NCBI RefSeq assembly: GCF_006716425.1
Contig: NZ_VFOZ01000001.1
Location: forward strand, 3,410,001 to 3,474,000
Reading direction: 5' to 3'
Length of the DNA: 64,000 nt
DNA from: Actinoallomurus bryophytorum
GTDB lineage: Bacteria > Actinomycetota > Actinomycetes > Streptosporangiales > Streptosporangiaceae
The notes beneath the pieces were generated by a model that worked only from the letters and a program-made list of their open reading frames with translations, was not told the origin of the DNA and did no database searches. This document shows, piece by piece, positions 44,757 through 53,990 of this stretch (position 1 is its first letter; each line of letters starts with the position of its first letter). The position numbers were made by a program, and so were the translations under genes.

Positions 44757-45752
44757 ATGCCTGCCGTAACCGCGGATCCGCTGACCCTGACGAGACTGCC
44801 CCGGCTTCCGGAGCAGGAGACCGCGTGGCGTCCCGTCACACGCGTCATCACCGCCGGCCACCACCTGGAGGGCGAGGGCTTCGCGGTACGCCGGCCGTTC
44901 CCGGGCGTCGACCTCTCCCTCGCCGACCCGTTCCTGCTGCTCGACCACATGGGCGCCGTGGAGTACGCCCCAGGCGAGGCCAAGGGCACACCGTGGCACC
45001 CCCACCGTGGCTTCGAGACCGTGACGTACATCATCGACGGCGCCTTCCAGCACCAGGACACCACGGGCGGCGGCGGCCTGATCGCCGACGGCGCCACGCA
45101 GTGGATGACCGCGGGCGCCGGCATCCAGCACATCGAGCAGCCCACACCCGAGCTGGTCGCCGCGGGCGGCCTGTTCCACGGCGTGCAGCTGTGGGTGAAC
45201 CTTCCCCGCGACCACAAGTGGGTGCCGCCGCGCTACCAGGACATCGAGTCCCGCGACGTCTCCCTTCTCAGCAGCGACGACGGCTCGTCCGTCGTACGGG
45301 TCATCGCCGGCGAGCTGGCCGGGCACAAGGGACCCGGCGTCACCTACACCCCGATCACCTACCTCCACGCGACCGTCGCGCCCGGCGCGAAGCTGACGCT
45401 GCCGTGGCCGCGCGACTTCAACGCGATGGTGTACGCCCTCAGTGGGCGCGGTGCTGCCGGTACGGGCGCGCGCTCGGTCGACGAGGGCCAGCTCGCGGTG
45501 TTCGGGCACGGCGACGCGCTGACCGTGACCGCGGCGGCCTCACAGCCGCAGGCGGCCAGGAACGGCTGGGAGATCCTCATCCTCGGCGGGCTGCCGATCC
45601 GCGAGCCGGTCGCGCGGTACGGCCCGTTCGTGATGAACACGCGCGAGGAGATCGTCGAGGCGTTCCAGGACTTCCAGGCCGGGCGGATGGGGACGGTGCC
45701 GGCCGAGCGGGTCCCGCACCTCAGCAGCGCGGATGAGTCCGTCGAGGACTAA
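44757..45752 (+). CDS. Pirin family protein
   Basis: 331 residues, two cupin domains. The N-terminal domain has the metal-binding set HPHRGFETVTYIIDGAFQHQDTTGG and MTAGAGIQHIEQP. Pirins are iron proteins, some with quercetinase activity, others binding cofactors; activity here is not known. ATG 44757 follows GGAGGG. It is divergent from MarR across a shared operator pair. Confidence 0.93.
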   Translation: MPAVTADPLTLTRLPRLPEQETAWRPVTRVITAGHHLEGEGFAVRRPFPGVDLSLADPFLLLDHMGAVEYAPGEAKGTPWHPHRGFETVTYIIDGAFQHQDTTGGGGLIADGATQWMTAGAGIQHIEQPTPELVAAGGLFHGVQLWVNLPRDHKWVPPRYQDIESRDVSLLSSDDGSSVVRVIAGELAGHKGPGVTYTPITYLHATVAPGAKLTLPWPRDFNAMVYALSGRGAAGTGARSVDEGQLAVFGHGDALTVTAAASQPQAARNGWEILILGGLPIREPVARYGPFVMNTREEIVEAFQDFQAGRMGTVPAERVPHLSSADESVED

Positions 45753-45754
45753 AG

Positions 45755-45775
45755 ACATACAGACTGCATGTATGT
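45755..45775. promoter_or_regulatory. TetR-type operator
   Basis: Perfect 7-bp arms ACATACA / TGTATGT separated by 7 bp, 36 bp upstream of the DinB-like gene, whose operon encodes a TetR repressor. Confidence 0.75.
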
Positions 45776-45811
45776 AAAGTGCCTCTCGAACCACACAGAG
45801 AGGCACTGGCC

Positions 45812-46456
45812 ATGAAGCGTGCCGACGTCATCGTGGGCCTGTTCGCGGAGTACGACGCGTTCGCCGGGCTGATAGGGCGGCTGACCGGCGAAGAGTGGCG
45901 GACGCCGACCCGGTGTGAGGGCTGGGAGGTACGCGACGTCGCCGGCCATGTCATCGGCAACGTCGTCGACTCCATGACCGGGGAGATCGGCAAGCGCACT
46001 CCCAGCGAGCAGGCGCGGGCGTTCCGCGACGGCACGCCCGCCGAGCTCGCCGTACGGCTCCGTGAGACCGCGGCGCGCATACGCCCGTTCTTCGAGAGCC
46101 TGAGCGACGACGACTGGGCCAGGCCGAGCCCGGTCCCCGGCCGCGACCTGGGCAACGGCATCCTGACGCTCTGGTACGACGTGTTCGTCCACGCCGACGA
46201 CATCCGTACGGCGCTCGGGCGGCCCGGCGAGCGGGGGCCCGGACTGGAGGCGAGCGTGCACTGGCTCGCCGGCGAGCTCGAACGCCTGGAGAGGGGACCG
46301 GTGACCATCGCGCTCGACGGCTTCGGCGAACGCGAGATCGGCGCGGGCGGACCGGTCCTGCGCGGCGACCCGATGCGCTTCGTCCTGGTCGCCACCGGCA
46401 GAGAGGACCCGGCGACGCTCGGCGCGGACGAGAGCATCAACGTCCACCTACGATGA
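45812..46456 (+). CDS. DinB-like/mycothiol-dependent maleylpyruvate isomerase-family protein
   Basis: 214 residues. Four-helix bundle with TGEEWRTPTRCEGWEVRDVAGHVIG and the metal-ligand histidines (in DVAGHVIG and VFVHADDIR). The TIGR03083 group uses mycothiol or acts as an unknown thiol transferase. ATG 45812 follows GAGAGG. Only 4 bp separate it from the TetR gene, so they form an operon. Confidence 0.88.
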   Translation: MKRADVIVGLFAEYDAFAGLIGRLTGEEWRTPTRCEGWEVRDVAGHVIGNVVDSMTGEIGKRTPSEQARAFRDGTPAELAVRLRETAARIRPFFESLSDDDWARPSPVPGRDLGNGILTLWYDVFVHADDIRTALGRPGERGPGLEASVHWLAGELERLERGPVTIALDGFGEREIGAGGPVLRGDPMRFVLVATGREDPATLGADESINVHLR

Positions 46457-46460
46457 CCCC

Positions 46461-47036
46461 ATGAGCCGCAAGGCGGAACAGGGCGAGGCGACACGCGGAG
46501 CGCTCGTCGACGCAGCCCTCGCGCTGTTCACCGCGGGCGGTTTCGCGGACACCTCGACGACCGAGATCGTGCGGCGTGCCGACGTCACCCGCGGCGCGCT
46601 CTACCACCACTTCGCCGACAAGGAAGCCGTCTTCCGTGCCGCGTACGAGGCGATCGAACGCGACATCTTCGAACGCTGCCTCACCGCGGCGAAGGGGAAG
46701 ACCGGCATCGAGGCGCTGAAGGCCGGCATTGGCGCCTACCTCGATGCCTGCCTGGAAAAGCCCGTCCAGCGCATCCTGCTCACCGAGGGCCCGCTGGTCC
46801 TCGGCTGGGACCGCTCCCTGCGCTTCGACGACCCGCACTGCGCACGGCTGCTGCTGCGCGCGTCCGTACGAGAGCTGGCGCCCGGACCGCCCGAGCCCCT
46901 CGCCCACCTGCTGTACGGCGCCCTGCTGCAGGCCGGCCTCGTCATCGCGGACGCGCCCGGCCGGCGTACGGAGATGGGGGACGCGATGGACGCCCTGGTC
47001 GATTCTTTGTTCGAAAAAGAGCCTCGCTTCTCCTGA
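46461..47036 (+). CDS. TetR-family repressor
   Basis: 191 residues: HTH with LVDAALALFTAGGFADTSTTEIVRRADVTRGALYHHFADKEAVF and a ligand-binding C-terminal domain with RILLTEGPLVLGWD. It most likely represses its own operon through the inverted repeat at 45755. Confidence 0.92.
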   Translation: MSRKAEQGEATRGALVDAALALFTAGGFADTSTTEIVRRADVTRGALYHHFADKEAVFRAAYEAIERDIFERCLTAAKGKTGIEALKAGIGAYLDACLEKPVQRILLTEGPLVLGWDRSLRFDDPHCARLLLRASVRELAPGPPEPLAHLLYGALLQAGLVIADAPGRRTEMGDAMDALVDSLFEKEPRFS

Positions 47037-47235
47037 CGTATCTCCGCCCCGTGCGCTACGGTGATGAACCTCTTCGAACACAGGTTCGATGCGCTCATGA
47101 GGGGAGGCGGGCCGGGTGGCGACACTCATCGCCCCGGTCGCGACGCGATGCCGGCAACGGCCGCGCGCGACACGCCGTAGCACTTTCTATGGAAATCTAC
47201 GGCCGCAGCTATATCCCCTCATAAAGTCCGAGAGC

Positions 47236-48426
47236 GTGGACCCCGTACGCAATCCCTATGCCCCCGGTGCCGGCCAGCGGCCGCCCGAGCTCACCGGCCG
47301 CGACCGCGAGCTGCAACAGTTCGACGTCGTGCTCGAACGCGTCGCCCGCGGCCGGCCCGAGCGCAGCATGATCCTCACCGGACTGCGTGGGGTGGGCAAG
47401 ACCGTGCTGCTCAACACGTTCCGGTCGATGGCGATCCAGAAACTCTGGGGCACCGGCAAGATCGAGGCGCGTCCGGACCAGTCGATCCGCCGCCCCGTCG
47501 CCGCCGCCCTGCACATGGCCGTGCGCGAGCTGGCGCCCCGGCACCGCGCGCCCGACCGCATCGAGGAGTTCCTCGGCGTGCTCAAGGCGTTCGCGCAGGC
47601 CGACACCGAGCCCGCCAAGGGCAAGGCCGCGCCGCGCCGGTGGAATCCCGGCATCGACGTGCCCGCCGCGAGGGGCCGGGCCGACTCCGGCGACCTGGAG
47701 ATCGACCTCACCGAGCTGTTCGTCGACGCGGCCTCGGTCGCCACCGACCTGGGTGTCGGCGTCGCGCTCTACGTCGACGAGATGCAGGACATTCCGGCCG
47801 ACGACGTCTCGGCGCTGTGTGCCGCCTGCCACGAGCTGTCCCAGAGCGGCGGTCCACTCATCGTGGTCGGCGCGGGCCTGCCCCACCTCCCCGCCGTGCT
47901 CTCGGCGAGCAAGTCCTACTCCGAGCGGCTCTTCCGCTACGCCCGCATCGACCGGCTCGACCGCGGCGCCGCCGACCTGGCGCTGCTCGCCCCGGCCGAG
48001 CGTGAGGGCGTGACCTTCACCAAGGACGCCCTCGACGCGCTGTACGAGGCCGCCGACGGCTACCCCTACTTCGTCCAGGCGTACGGCAAGGTCGCCTGGG
48101 ACATCGCGCCCGAGACGCCGATCAGCGACGGCGACATCCTGGTCGCGGCTCCCGAGGCCGAAGGGGAGCTGGCCGTCGGATTCTTCGGCAGCCGGTACGA
48201 ACGCGCCACCCCCGCCGAGCGCGACTACATGCGGGCGATGGCCTCTTTGGGCGACGAGCCCGTGCCGACCTCCAACGTCGCCGACGAGCTGGGCCGCAAG
48301 CCCTCCAGCCTCTCACCGGCCCGCGACGGCCTGATCAAGAAAGGTCTCATCTACAGCGCCGAGCGAGGGCTGGTGGCCTTCACCGTCCCGCACTTCGGGC
48401 ATTTCCTCAGGTCACAGCCTGTCTGA
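47236..48426 (+). CDS. AAA-type ATPase with C-terminal winged-helix
   Basis: About 396 residues: P-loop ILTGLRGVGKTVLLNT, Walker B VALYVDEMQDIP, sensor-like GAGLPHLP and a C-terminal winged helix (about 320-395). The layout is like archaeal-type ATPases (DUF499/ORC-like) of unknown role in actinomycetes. GTG 47236 gives the usual start VDPVRNPYAPG; in-frame codons further up have Arg-rich non-conserved sequence. No partner gene is near. Confidence 0.85.
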   Translation: MDPVRNPYAPGAGQRPPELTGRDRELQQFDVVLERVARGRPERSMILTGLRGVGKTVLLNTFRSMAIQKLWGTGKIEARPDQSIRRPVAAALHMAVRELAPRHRAPDRIEEFLGVLKAFAQADTEPAKGKAAPRRWNPGIDVPAARGRADSGDLEIDLTELFVDAASVATDLGVGVALYVDEMQDIPADDVSALCAACHELSQSGGPLIVVGAGLPHLPAVLSASKSYSERLFRYARIDRLDRGAADLALLAPAEREGVTFTKDALDALYEAADGYPYFVQAYGKVAWDIAPETPISDGDILVAAPEAEGELAVGFFGSRYERATPAERDYMRAMASLGDEPVPTSNVADELGRKPSSLSPARDGLIKKGLIYSAERGLVAFTVPHFGHFLRSQPV

Positions 48427-48577
48427 GTGCGCTACAGCCCTATAACACATTCTTGTCCACAGCCTAGAAAGCCGTAGACATCGGCATCCTCAGGGTGCCC
48501 GTAGGTGAATATATGCACGTCTTGCATATTCTCTAGAGAGGAGTAGATAAGCCGATGCATGCTGTCCGGACGTACGA

Positions 48578-48609
48578 GGGGCCGTCCGGACTTCCTGCCG
48601 GACGGCCCC
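48578..48609. terminator. Strong hairpin between convergent genes
   Basis: A 12-bp perfect stem (GGGGCCGTCCGG / CCGGACGGCCCC) with an 8-nt loop. It can end both the ATPase and the zinc-ribbon gene. The interval 48427-48577 holds nothing else visible. Confidence 0.82.
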
Positions 48610-48630
48610 ACGGGTGCGCTCGGGGACTGC

Positions 48631-48954
48631 TCAGTCGTCGAAGAGGTTCTCGAAGAAGCTCTCACGCTTCTTCTTCTTGCGCCGATGCTTGTCGTCGTAC
48701 GGGCGCTGGTCGTATCGGTGATCGTCATCGTAGGCGCGTTGCTCGTAACGACGGTCGTCGTCATAGCGCGGCGCGACGGGGGGCGGCGGGCGGCCTGGCG
48801 CGGTGACCTGGCCGGACCACTGGGCTTCGGCAGTGATCAGGTGGTCCAGCTCGCCGCGGTCCAGGAAAATCCCGCGGCATTCTCCGCACTGATCGATCAC
48901 GACCCCGCCCCGCTCGTACTGGCGCATCTGGCTCTGGCACTTCGGACACGTCAT
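48631..48954 (-). CDS. TFIIB-type zinc-ribbon protein
   Basis: 107 residues: zinc ribbon CPKCQSQM...CGECRGIFLDRGELDHL (zf-TFIIB family), then a Pro linker and a charged low-complexity tail with repeated YDDDRRYEQ-like segments, ending KKKKRESFFENLFDD. Function unknown, common in actinobacteria. ATG 48954 is preferred; GTG 48963 is possible. Confidence 0.85.
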   Translation of the reverse strand: MTCPKCQSQMRQYERGGVVIDQCGECRGIFLDRGELDHLITAEAQWSGQVTAPGRPPPPVAPRYDDDRRYEQRAYDDDHRYDQRPYDDKHRRKKKKRESFFENLFDD

Positions 48955-49053
48955 GGGGATCACGCTCTGTCAACGCGTGGCATGCGTATTCGAGTTCCTT
49001 ATAAACCGCTATAGCGGATCCGCAAGAGACCGTTATACGAATGCAGACAAGGC

Positions 49054-49860
49054 TCAGGCGGGACTGTGCACCCGCCGCGGGCCCGAGTCGTCGTCCTGTT
49101 CGGCGCGACTGACCTCCCAGGCCAGAGCCGCCCGCACCTGCGAGCGCCTCCCGTCGACCGGCACCGCGAACACCACCTCGGCCGCCCGCCCGTCGACCCG
49201 CGCCGGGAACACCACGAACCGATGACACAGCTCCCGCCACACCTCGGTCGGCCGCGCCGAGGTCAGGCTGTCCTCGAACTCGCGCCACGCGTGACTCGCG
49301 TACATCCGCGTGTACGTCTCCTCGATCGGGACGTCGAGCAGCTCGCACGGCGTGGAGTTACGCGTCCGCTCGACGATCAGGATCAGCTCCGGAGAGAGCG
49401 CCAGCAGTATCGCGGTCTCGACGACGAGCACCAGCACGGCTCCGGCGCCGACCCGGCCGAGCACCTGCGCGCCGGTCCCCGGCGCGCCGGCCGAGACGAG
49501 GGCGAGGAAGGTCAGCAGCGCGGCCCGTGCGAGTCCCCGTCGGCCCGCCGGCGCCGAGCTGAGTCCGCCGAAGCAGCTACAGCCCTCGTCGGCGCCGCGT
49601 CGCTTGAGGTCGGCGATGACCCACGTGGCCGAGGCGAAGAACACCACGCTCGTTATCCGTACGATGCCCAGCTGTGTCACCAGCAGGGCGACGCCGATCG
49701 TGCCCTCGGCCAGCGCCAGGCCGTACACGAACGACGGGTGGCGATGCGGCCTGACCGGAGGCGCGGGCGCCTCGTCACGTACGGTCAGTTTCGCGAGGGA
49801 GGCCAGCAGCAGCACGGTGGCCTGGACCGGGATCTGCAGGTTCAGCAGCAGGTGGCTCAT
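49054..49860 (-). CDS. MauE/DoxX-like membrane protein
   Basis: 268 residues with four to five helices in the first 190 residues; CSCFGG lies in a loop, as in MauE-like methylamine utilisation proteins. The C-terminal 80 residues (TPCELLDVPIEETYTRMYASHAWREFEDSL) are soluble. Its start overlaps the stop of the upstream DPBB-type gene by 4 bp, so they form an operon. Role unknown. Confidence 0.78.
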   Translation of the reverse strand: MSHLLLNLQIPVQATVLLLASLAKLTVRDEAPAPPVRPHRHPSFVYGLALAEGTIGVALLVTQLGIVRITSVVFFASATWVIADLKRRGADEGCSCFGGLSSAPAGRRGLARAALLTFLALVSAGAPGTGAQVLGRVGAGAVLVLVVETAILLALSPELILIVERTRNSTPCELLDVPIEETYTRMYASHAWREFEDSLTSARPTEVWRELCHRFVVFPARVDGRAAEVVFAVPVDGRRSQVRAALAWEVSRAEQDDDSGPRRVHSPA

Positions 49861-50819
49861 CGTTCCTCCACCCGCGCCGTGACGTTGAAGCACCCGTCCT
49901 CGAGATCGCCGCCGAGATCGACGAAGGCGGACCTGGTGAGTTCGAGGATCCTGCCGCGCGGCGACGTGCCGCACTGTGTGCACCGGTCACGGAATTGCGC
50001 GGCGACGCAGCCGCACTCGATCACCGGAACCCGCGTGGCCCGTCCGGTGCAGTCATTGCGGACATGGAGCTCGCTGGCGATCGAGAGCAGGGGGAGCGGT
50101 GACGCCGGGCCCGTACCGCACCCTCCCCCGTCGCCGTACGGGTCCAGCGCCGGGTACGCCGCGCCGTACTCGCCGCCGAACGCGCTGCCCGGACGGTCGT
50201 ACCAGGTGGCGGTGCCGCGCAGGACACGTGGCACCGAGCGGGATCTCCGCGGGGGTGGCGGCTGGTCGGCGTGCGACGCCGGCTGGGGCGACTTGGTCGC
50301 GGGAGCGAGCCCCACGATCTGCCCGCCGCGGCGTACGCCGATGACGTCGATCAGCGAGCCCTCCTCCAGCCGCGGGTGACGGACCTGGATGGGGGCCATC
50401 GCCTCGGGCGGGATGACCAGCGTCGTACGCCCGCGGTGCCGTCCGCCGTCGACCTCGATCACGCGTCCGGAGCGGCTTGCGATCACCCCGGTGACGCGCG
50501 CGATGTCCACCCAGATCCGTTCGGCCGTCAGGCCCCCGGCGTCGGCCGCGCGGACGATGACGTTACGTCCGGGCTGAAGCGCCGCCGACCCGGCACGGCC
50601 CGAATGCCAGACGGACGCGCCGGCGGAGATCGGCACGCGTACCTCGGATCCGTCCGGTGTGACCAGGACGAGAAGATGCGGGCTGGCGTCGACCACCGTG
50701 CCCTCGACCCCGCGCAGTGGACGGGAGCCCGCGTCGTGCTGCTCGGCCGGCCGGTCGCCGAACACGGCCTCGCGGAGCCGGCGTCGGCGCAGGACCAGAT
50801 CCCGGGTGGGCGAGGTCAT
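49857..50819 (-). CDS. Protein with C-terminal DPBB/RlpA-like domain
   Basis: 320 residues. The first 180 form beta-rich repeats (GTVVDASPHLLVLVTPDGSEVRVPI, GVIASRSGRVIEVDGG). The C-terminal 120 residues (RGTATWYDRPGSAFGGEYGAAYPALDPYGDGG...ECGC...CTQCGTSPRG) look like a double-psi beta-barrel similar to RlpA/3D domains, with several cysteines. No signal peptide or lipobox is seen, unusual for a wall-active domain. It is coupled to the MauE-like membrane protein gene. Confidence 0.72.
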   Translation of the reverse strand: MTSPTRDLVLRRRRLREAVFGDRPAEQHDAGSRPLRGVEGTVVDASPHLLVLVTPDGSEVRVPISAGASVWHSGRAGSAALQPGRNVIVRAADAGGLTAERIWVDIARVTGVIASRSGRVIEVDGGRHRGRTTLVIPPEAMAPIQVRHPRLEEGSLIDVIGVRRGGQIVGLAPATKSPQPASHADQPPPPRRSRSVPRVLRGTATWYDRPGSAFGGEYGAAYPALDPYGDGGGCGTGPASPLPLLSIASELHVRNDCTGRATRVPVIECGCVAAQFRDRCTQCGTSPRGRILELTRSAFVDLGGDLEDGCFNVTARVEER

Positions 50820-51039
50820 GAGGGTCTCCGGAGGTCGGTGCTCCTACCCGTCCAGGCGAGTAAGACTGCATGTCAAGACTTACCCCGAGCCCTCCTTCTG
50901 TCGACTCCTTTGTCCAAATAAACCAATGAACTTGGCGGCGAATACATGACACTTATTCGCAATGCCGCGTACCGCGTTGACCGGAATATGAGATTCGACT
51001 TGATCCATAATTACGATCTTCGTGCGATCGTCGGGCCAG

Positions 51040-51579
51040 GTGGCAACCGAACTCCCCAGCCTTCCGGACGGTCATGTGGGCGCAGCATCGCAGGATGAGT
51101 TCCACGACTTCGTGGCCGCACGGCGGCCAACGCTGCTGCGTGCGGCCATGTTGCTGACCGCGGACCGCGGCGAAGCCGAGGACCTGCTCCAGTCCGCGCT
51201 GACGAAGACCTACCTCGCCTGGGGACGGATCAACGACCGTGGCGCGCTCGATGGTTATGTGCGCCGCACGATGGTGAACATCAACATCTCGTGGTGGCGA
51301 CGCCGGCGCCTGGAGGAGTACCCCACCGACGAGCTGCCCGACACTCCGATCGCCGACCACACGCGTCGCAGCGAGCTGCGTGACGGCCTTGACCGCATCC
51401 TCGACAGGCTGCCCCCGCGCCAGCGCGCCGCCGTCGTGCTGCGCTACTACGAGGACCTCACCGAGACCGAGATCGCCGAGGCGCTCGGCGTGAGTGTGGG
51501 CACGGTCAAGAGCACCGTCTCCCGCGCGATGAGCAAGCTCCGCGACGAGGCGGCACACGAACTCGCCTCGCTTGAGTGA
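51040..51579 (+). CDS. SigE-family ECF sigma factor
   Basis: 179 residues: sigma-2 (FVAARRPTLLRAAMLLTADRGEAEDLLQSALTKTYLAWGRI) and sigma-4 (LPPRQRAAVVLRYYEDLTETEIAEALGVSVGTVKSTVSRAMSKLR) helices. The SigE subgroup is typical of streptomycetes. No anti-sigma gene is adjacent, so control must come from elsewhere. The start (GTG 51040) is uncertain; GTG 51022 is also in frame. Confidence 0.9.
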   Translation: MATELPSLPDGHVGAASQDEFHDFVAARRPTLLRAAMLLTADRGEAEDLLQSALTKTYLAWGRINDRGALDGYVRRTMVNINISWWRRRRLEEYPTDELPDTPIADHTRRSELRDGLDRILDRLPPRQRAAVVLRYYEDLTETEIAEALGVSVGTVKSTVSRAMSKLRDEAAHELASLE

Positions 51580-51656
51580 TCGCGAAGTACTGACAACGGC
51601 GCACCCGCAGTACAGAATCCGATTCACATCCGTGGACTCGGAGCGTGGAGGCCGTC

Positions 51657-53276
51657 GTGTGGAGCACGATGCAGGACTATCCCCTGACCATTTCCTCGAT
51701 CAGGCGCTACGGCACGGAGGTGTTCGGCGACAGCGAGGTCGCCACCTTCACCGGTGACGGGGTGAGACGCACCTCGTACGCCGAGCTGGGCCGCCGAGTC
51801 GCACGGCTCGCGAACGCACTGACCCGTCTGGGCGTCGACGCCGACCAGCGCGTGGCGACCTTCCAGTGGAACACCGCCGAGCACCTCGAGGCGTACCTCG
51901 CGATCCCGTCCATGGGCGCGGTCATGCACACGCTGAACATCCGGCTCGCCCCCGAGCAGCTCGTCTACATCGCCGAGCATGCCGAGGACGAGATCGTCAT
52001 CGTCACCGACACACTCGTGCCGCTGCTGGCGTCGGTGCTGCCGAAGATGACGACCGTACGGCACGTCATCGTGATCGGCGATGCCGACCTGTCGCCGTTG
52101 GAACCGGCCGGCAAGACGCTGCACTCGTACGAGGAGCTGCTCGCCGCGGCGCCCGACACCTTCGACTGGCCGGAGCTGGACGAACGCCAGGCGGCGGCGA
52201 TGTGCTACACGAGCGGGACCACGGGCAACCCCAAAGGTGTCGTCTACTCGCACCGCTCCGCGTACCTGCACTCGATGGCGGCGTGCACCGGAAACGCCTT
52301 CGCGCTGTCCGCCGCGGACCGGGTGCTGCCGGTGGTCCCGATGTTCCACGCCAACGCGTGGGGCCTGCCGTACGCCGCGCTGATGGCGGGCGCGTCACTC
52401 GTGATGCCCGACCGGTTCCTCCAGGCGGAGCCGCTCGTACGCCTCATCGAGGACGAGCGCCCGACCGTCTCCGGCGCCGTACCCACGATCTGGAACGACC
52501 TGCTGCGGTACGCCTCGTCGCACGACTCGGACCTGAGCTCGCTACGGCTCGTGCCGTGCGGCGGCTCGTCGGTACCGGAGTCGCTGATGCGCGCGTTCGA
52601 CAAGCTCGGCGTGCACATCGTGCAGGCGTGGGGCATGACCGAGACGTCACCGCTGGCGTCCGTCGCCCACCCGCCGCCGGGCGCCGGCGACCCGTGGCCG
52701 TACCGCGTGACCCAGGGCCGCATCATCTCGGGCCTGGAGTTCCGCGTGGTCGGCGACGGCGACCGCGTCCTGGCCTCGGACGGCAACGCCGTCGGCGAGA
52801 TCGAGATCCGTGGCGCCTGGATCACCGGCTCGTACTACAAGGACGAGGACGCCTCGAAGTTCAACGCCGGCTGGCTGCGAACCGGCGACGTCGGCATGAT
52901 CTCCCCCGACGGCTACCTGACCCTGACCGACCGAGCGAAGGATGTCATCAAGTCCGGCGGCGAGTGGATCTCCTCAGTGGACCTGGAGAACCACCTCATG
53001 GCCCATCCGGACGTGATCGAGGCCGCGGTCGTGGGCGTCCCGGACCCACACTGGCAGGAACGCCCCTTGGCCTCGGTCGTCCTGCGCGAGGGCGCGGCGG
53101 TCTCAGCGGACGAGCTACGGTCGTTCCTCGCCGGGCGCGTGCCTCGATGGCAGCTGCCGGAGCGGTGGAGCTTCATCGCCGAGGTGCCCAAGACGTCGGT
53201 CGGCAAGTTCTCCAAGAAGACGCTGCGCCAGATGTACGCCGACGGCGGCCTGGAGGTCGTGGAGCTCGACGCCTAG
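51657..53276 (+). CDS. Fatty-acid--CoA ligase (ANL family)
   Basis: 539 residues: P-loop YTSGTTGNPKGVVYSHRS, VQAWGMTETSP, the AMP site WLRTGDVGMISPDGYL, hinge AKDVIKSGGEWISSVDLE, and catalytic lysine in TSVGKFSKKTLR. It activates long- or medium-chain fatty acids. GTG 51657 with GGAGG 5 nt upstream gives the usual VWSTMQDYPL start; ATG 51669 is an alternative. The second acyl-CoA synthetase (9763) is not its paralogue in detail. Confidence 0.93.
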   Translation: MWSTMQDYPLTISSIRRYGTEVFGDSEVATFTGDGVRRTSYAELGRRVARLANALTRLGVDADQRVATFQWNTAEHLEAYLAIPSMGAVMHTLNIRLAPEQLVYIAEHAEDEIVIVTDTLVPLLASVLPKMTTVRHVIVIGDADLSPLEPAGKTLHSYEELLAAAPDTFDWPELDERQAAAMCYTSGTTGNPKGVVYSHRSAYLHSMAACTGNAFALSAADRVLPVVPMFHANAWGLPYAALMAGASLVMPDRFLQAEPLVRLIEDERPTVSGAVPTIWNDLLRYASSHDSDLSSLRLVPCGGSSVPESLMRAFDKLGVHIVQAWGMTETSPLASVAHPPPGAGDPWPYRVTQGRIISGLEFRVVGDGDRVLASDGNAVGEIEIRGAWITGSYYKDEDASKFNAGWLRTGDVGMISPDGYLTLTDRAKDVIKSGGEWISSVDLENHLMAHPDVIEAAVVGVPDPHWQERPLASVVLREGAAVSADELRSFLAGRVPRWQLPERWSFIAEVPKTSVGKFSKKTLRQMYADGGLEVVELDA

Positions 53277-53812
53277 ACCTTGCCGTACAGGGGAGCGAGC
53301 CGAGCCCAGGCGTTGGTCTGCTCTTCGGCGTTGGCCCTGAGCCAGTCGGTGAATCGCGCGTAACGCCGCTCGGGAACCTCGCCCTCACTGCACGACCAGA
53401 CCTCGGGATCGGCGCCCTCGCCCCTGAGAAAGTCGAACTGATATCCCTGGTGCATGAGGATGACCCGGTCGTCGTCCGCCAGCGACAGCCCCTGCTCGTC
53501 GAGCAACTCCTGCGCGATCCCCCGCACCCCGATGATCCGAGGGTGGAAGACGTCACTGCCCTGAAGAAACCGCCCGGCACCGTTGCCGGCACCGGCGAGG
53601 AAGCAACGATAGGCCTCCGCCAGCCTCACCGGCTGATCGTCCTCGACCTGCTGAATGGCCCGCTCATCCAGCCCGAGAAGCTCGTCGGGACTCGCGGTGA
53701 TGCCGTCGGCGATGAGGGCGAGGCAGCTGTGAACCCGCTGCTCCGCGTCAAGCCCGGCCCAGCCGTGTATGGGTGACGCCCCCATCCACCTTGTCCGCTC
53801 CGAGAACGCCAT
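53273..53812 (-). CDS. SMI1/KNR4-like (SUKH) protein
   Basis: 179 residues: the SUKH-type segment AEAYRCFLAGAGNGAGRFLQGSDVFHPRIIGVRGIAQELLDEQG, with VILMHQGYQFDFLR. SUKH domains are often immunity proteins in toxin systems or bind various partners; no toxin gene is adjacent. ATG 53812 follows GGAGG. Its stop shares the CTAG tetranucleotide with the convergent ligase stop. Confidence 0.82.
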   Translation of the reverse strand: MAFSERTRWMGASPIHGWAGLDAEQRVHSCLALIADGITASPDELLGLDERAIQQVEDDQPVRLAEAYRCFLAGAGNGAGRFLQGSDVFHPRIIGVRGIAQELLDEQGLSLADDDRVILMHQGYQFDFLRGEGADPEVWSCSEGEVPERRYARFTDWLRANAEEQTNAWARLAPLYGKV

Positions 53813-53938
53813 GCCACCTCCGGTCTGGGTCACCTGTCAGGGTCTGTCATGATCGACGTGTAGGTGATGTCCAGGGTTCCGTATCTAGTACCCAACCCTG
53901 GCCAGAACCAACGATCGACCACAGAACCCCCAACCACT

Positions 53939-53968
53939 TTGCTCGCAGGGCTGGTTGGCCGGTACCCT
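53939..53968 (+). promoter_or_regulatory. Promoter of tRNA-Ser(GCU)
   Basis: TTGCTC (53939-53944) and TACCCT (53963-53968) with an 18-bp spacer, 22 bp before the mature tRNA. Typical actinobacterial tRNA promoter form. Confidence 0.6.
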
Positions 53969-53990
53969 GTGTGCGGCCTGAGGGCTACCA

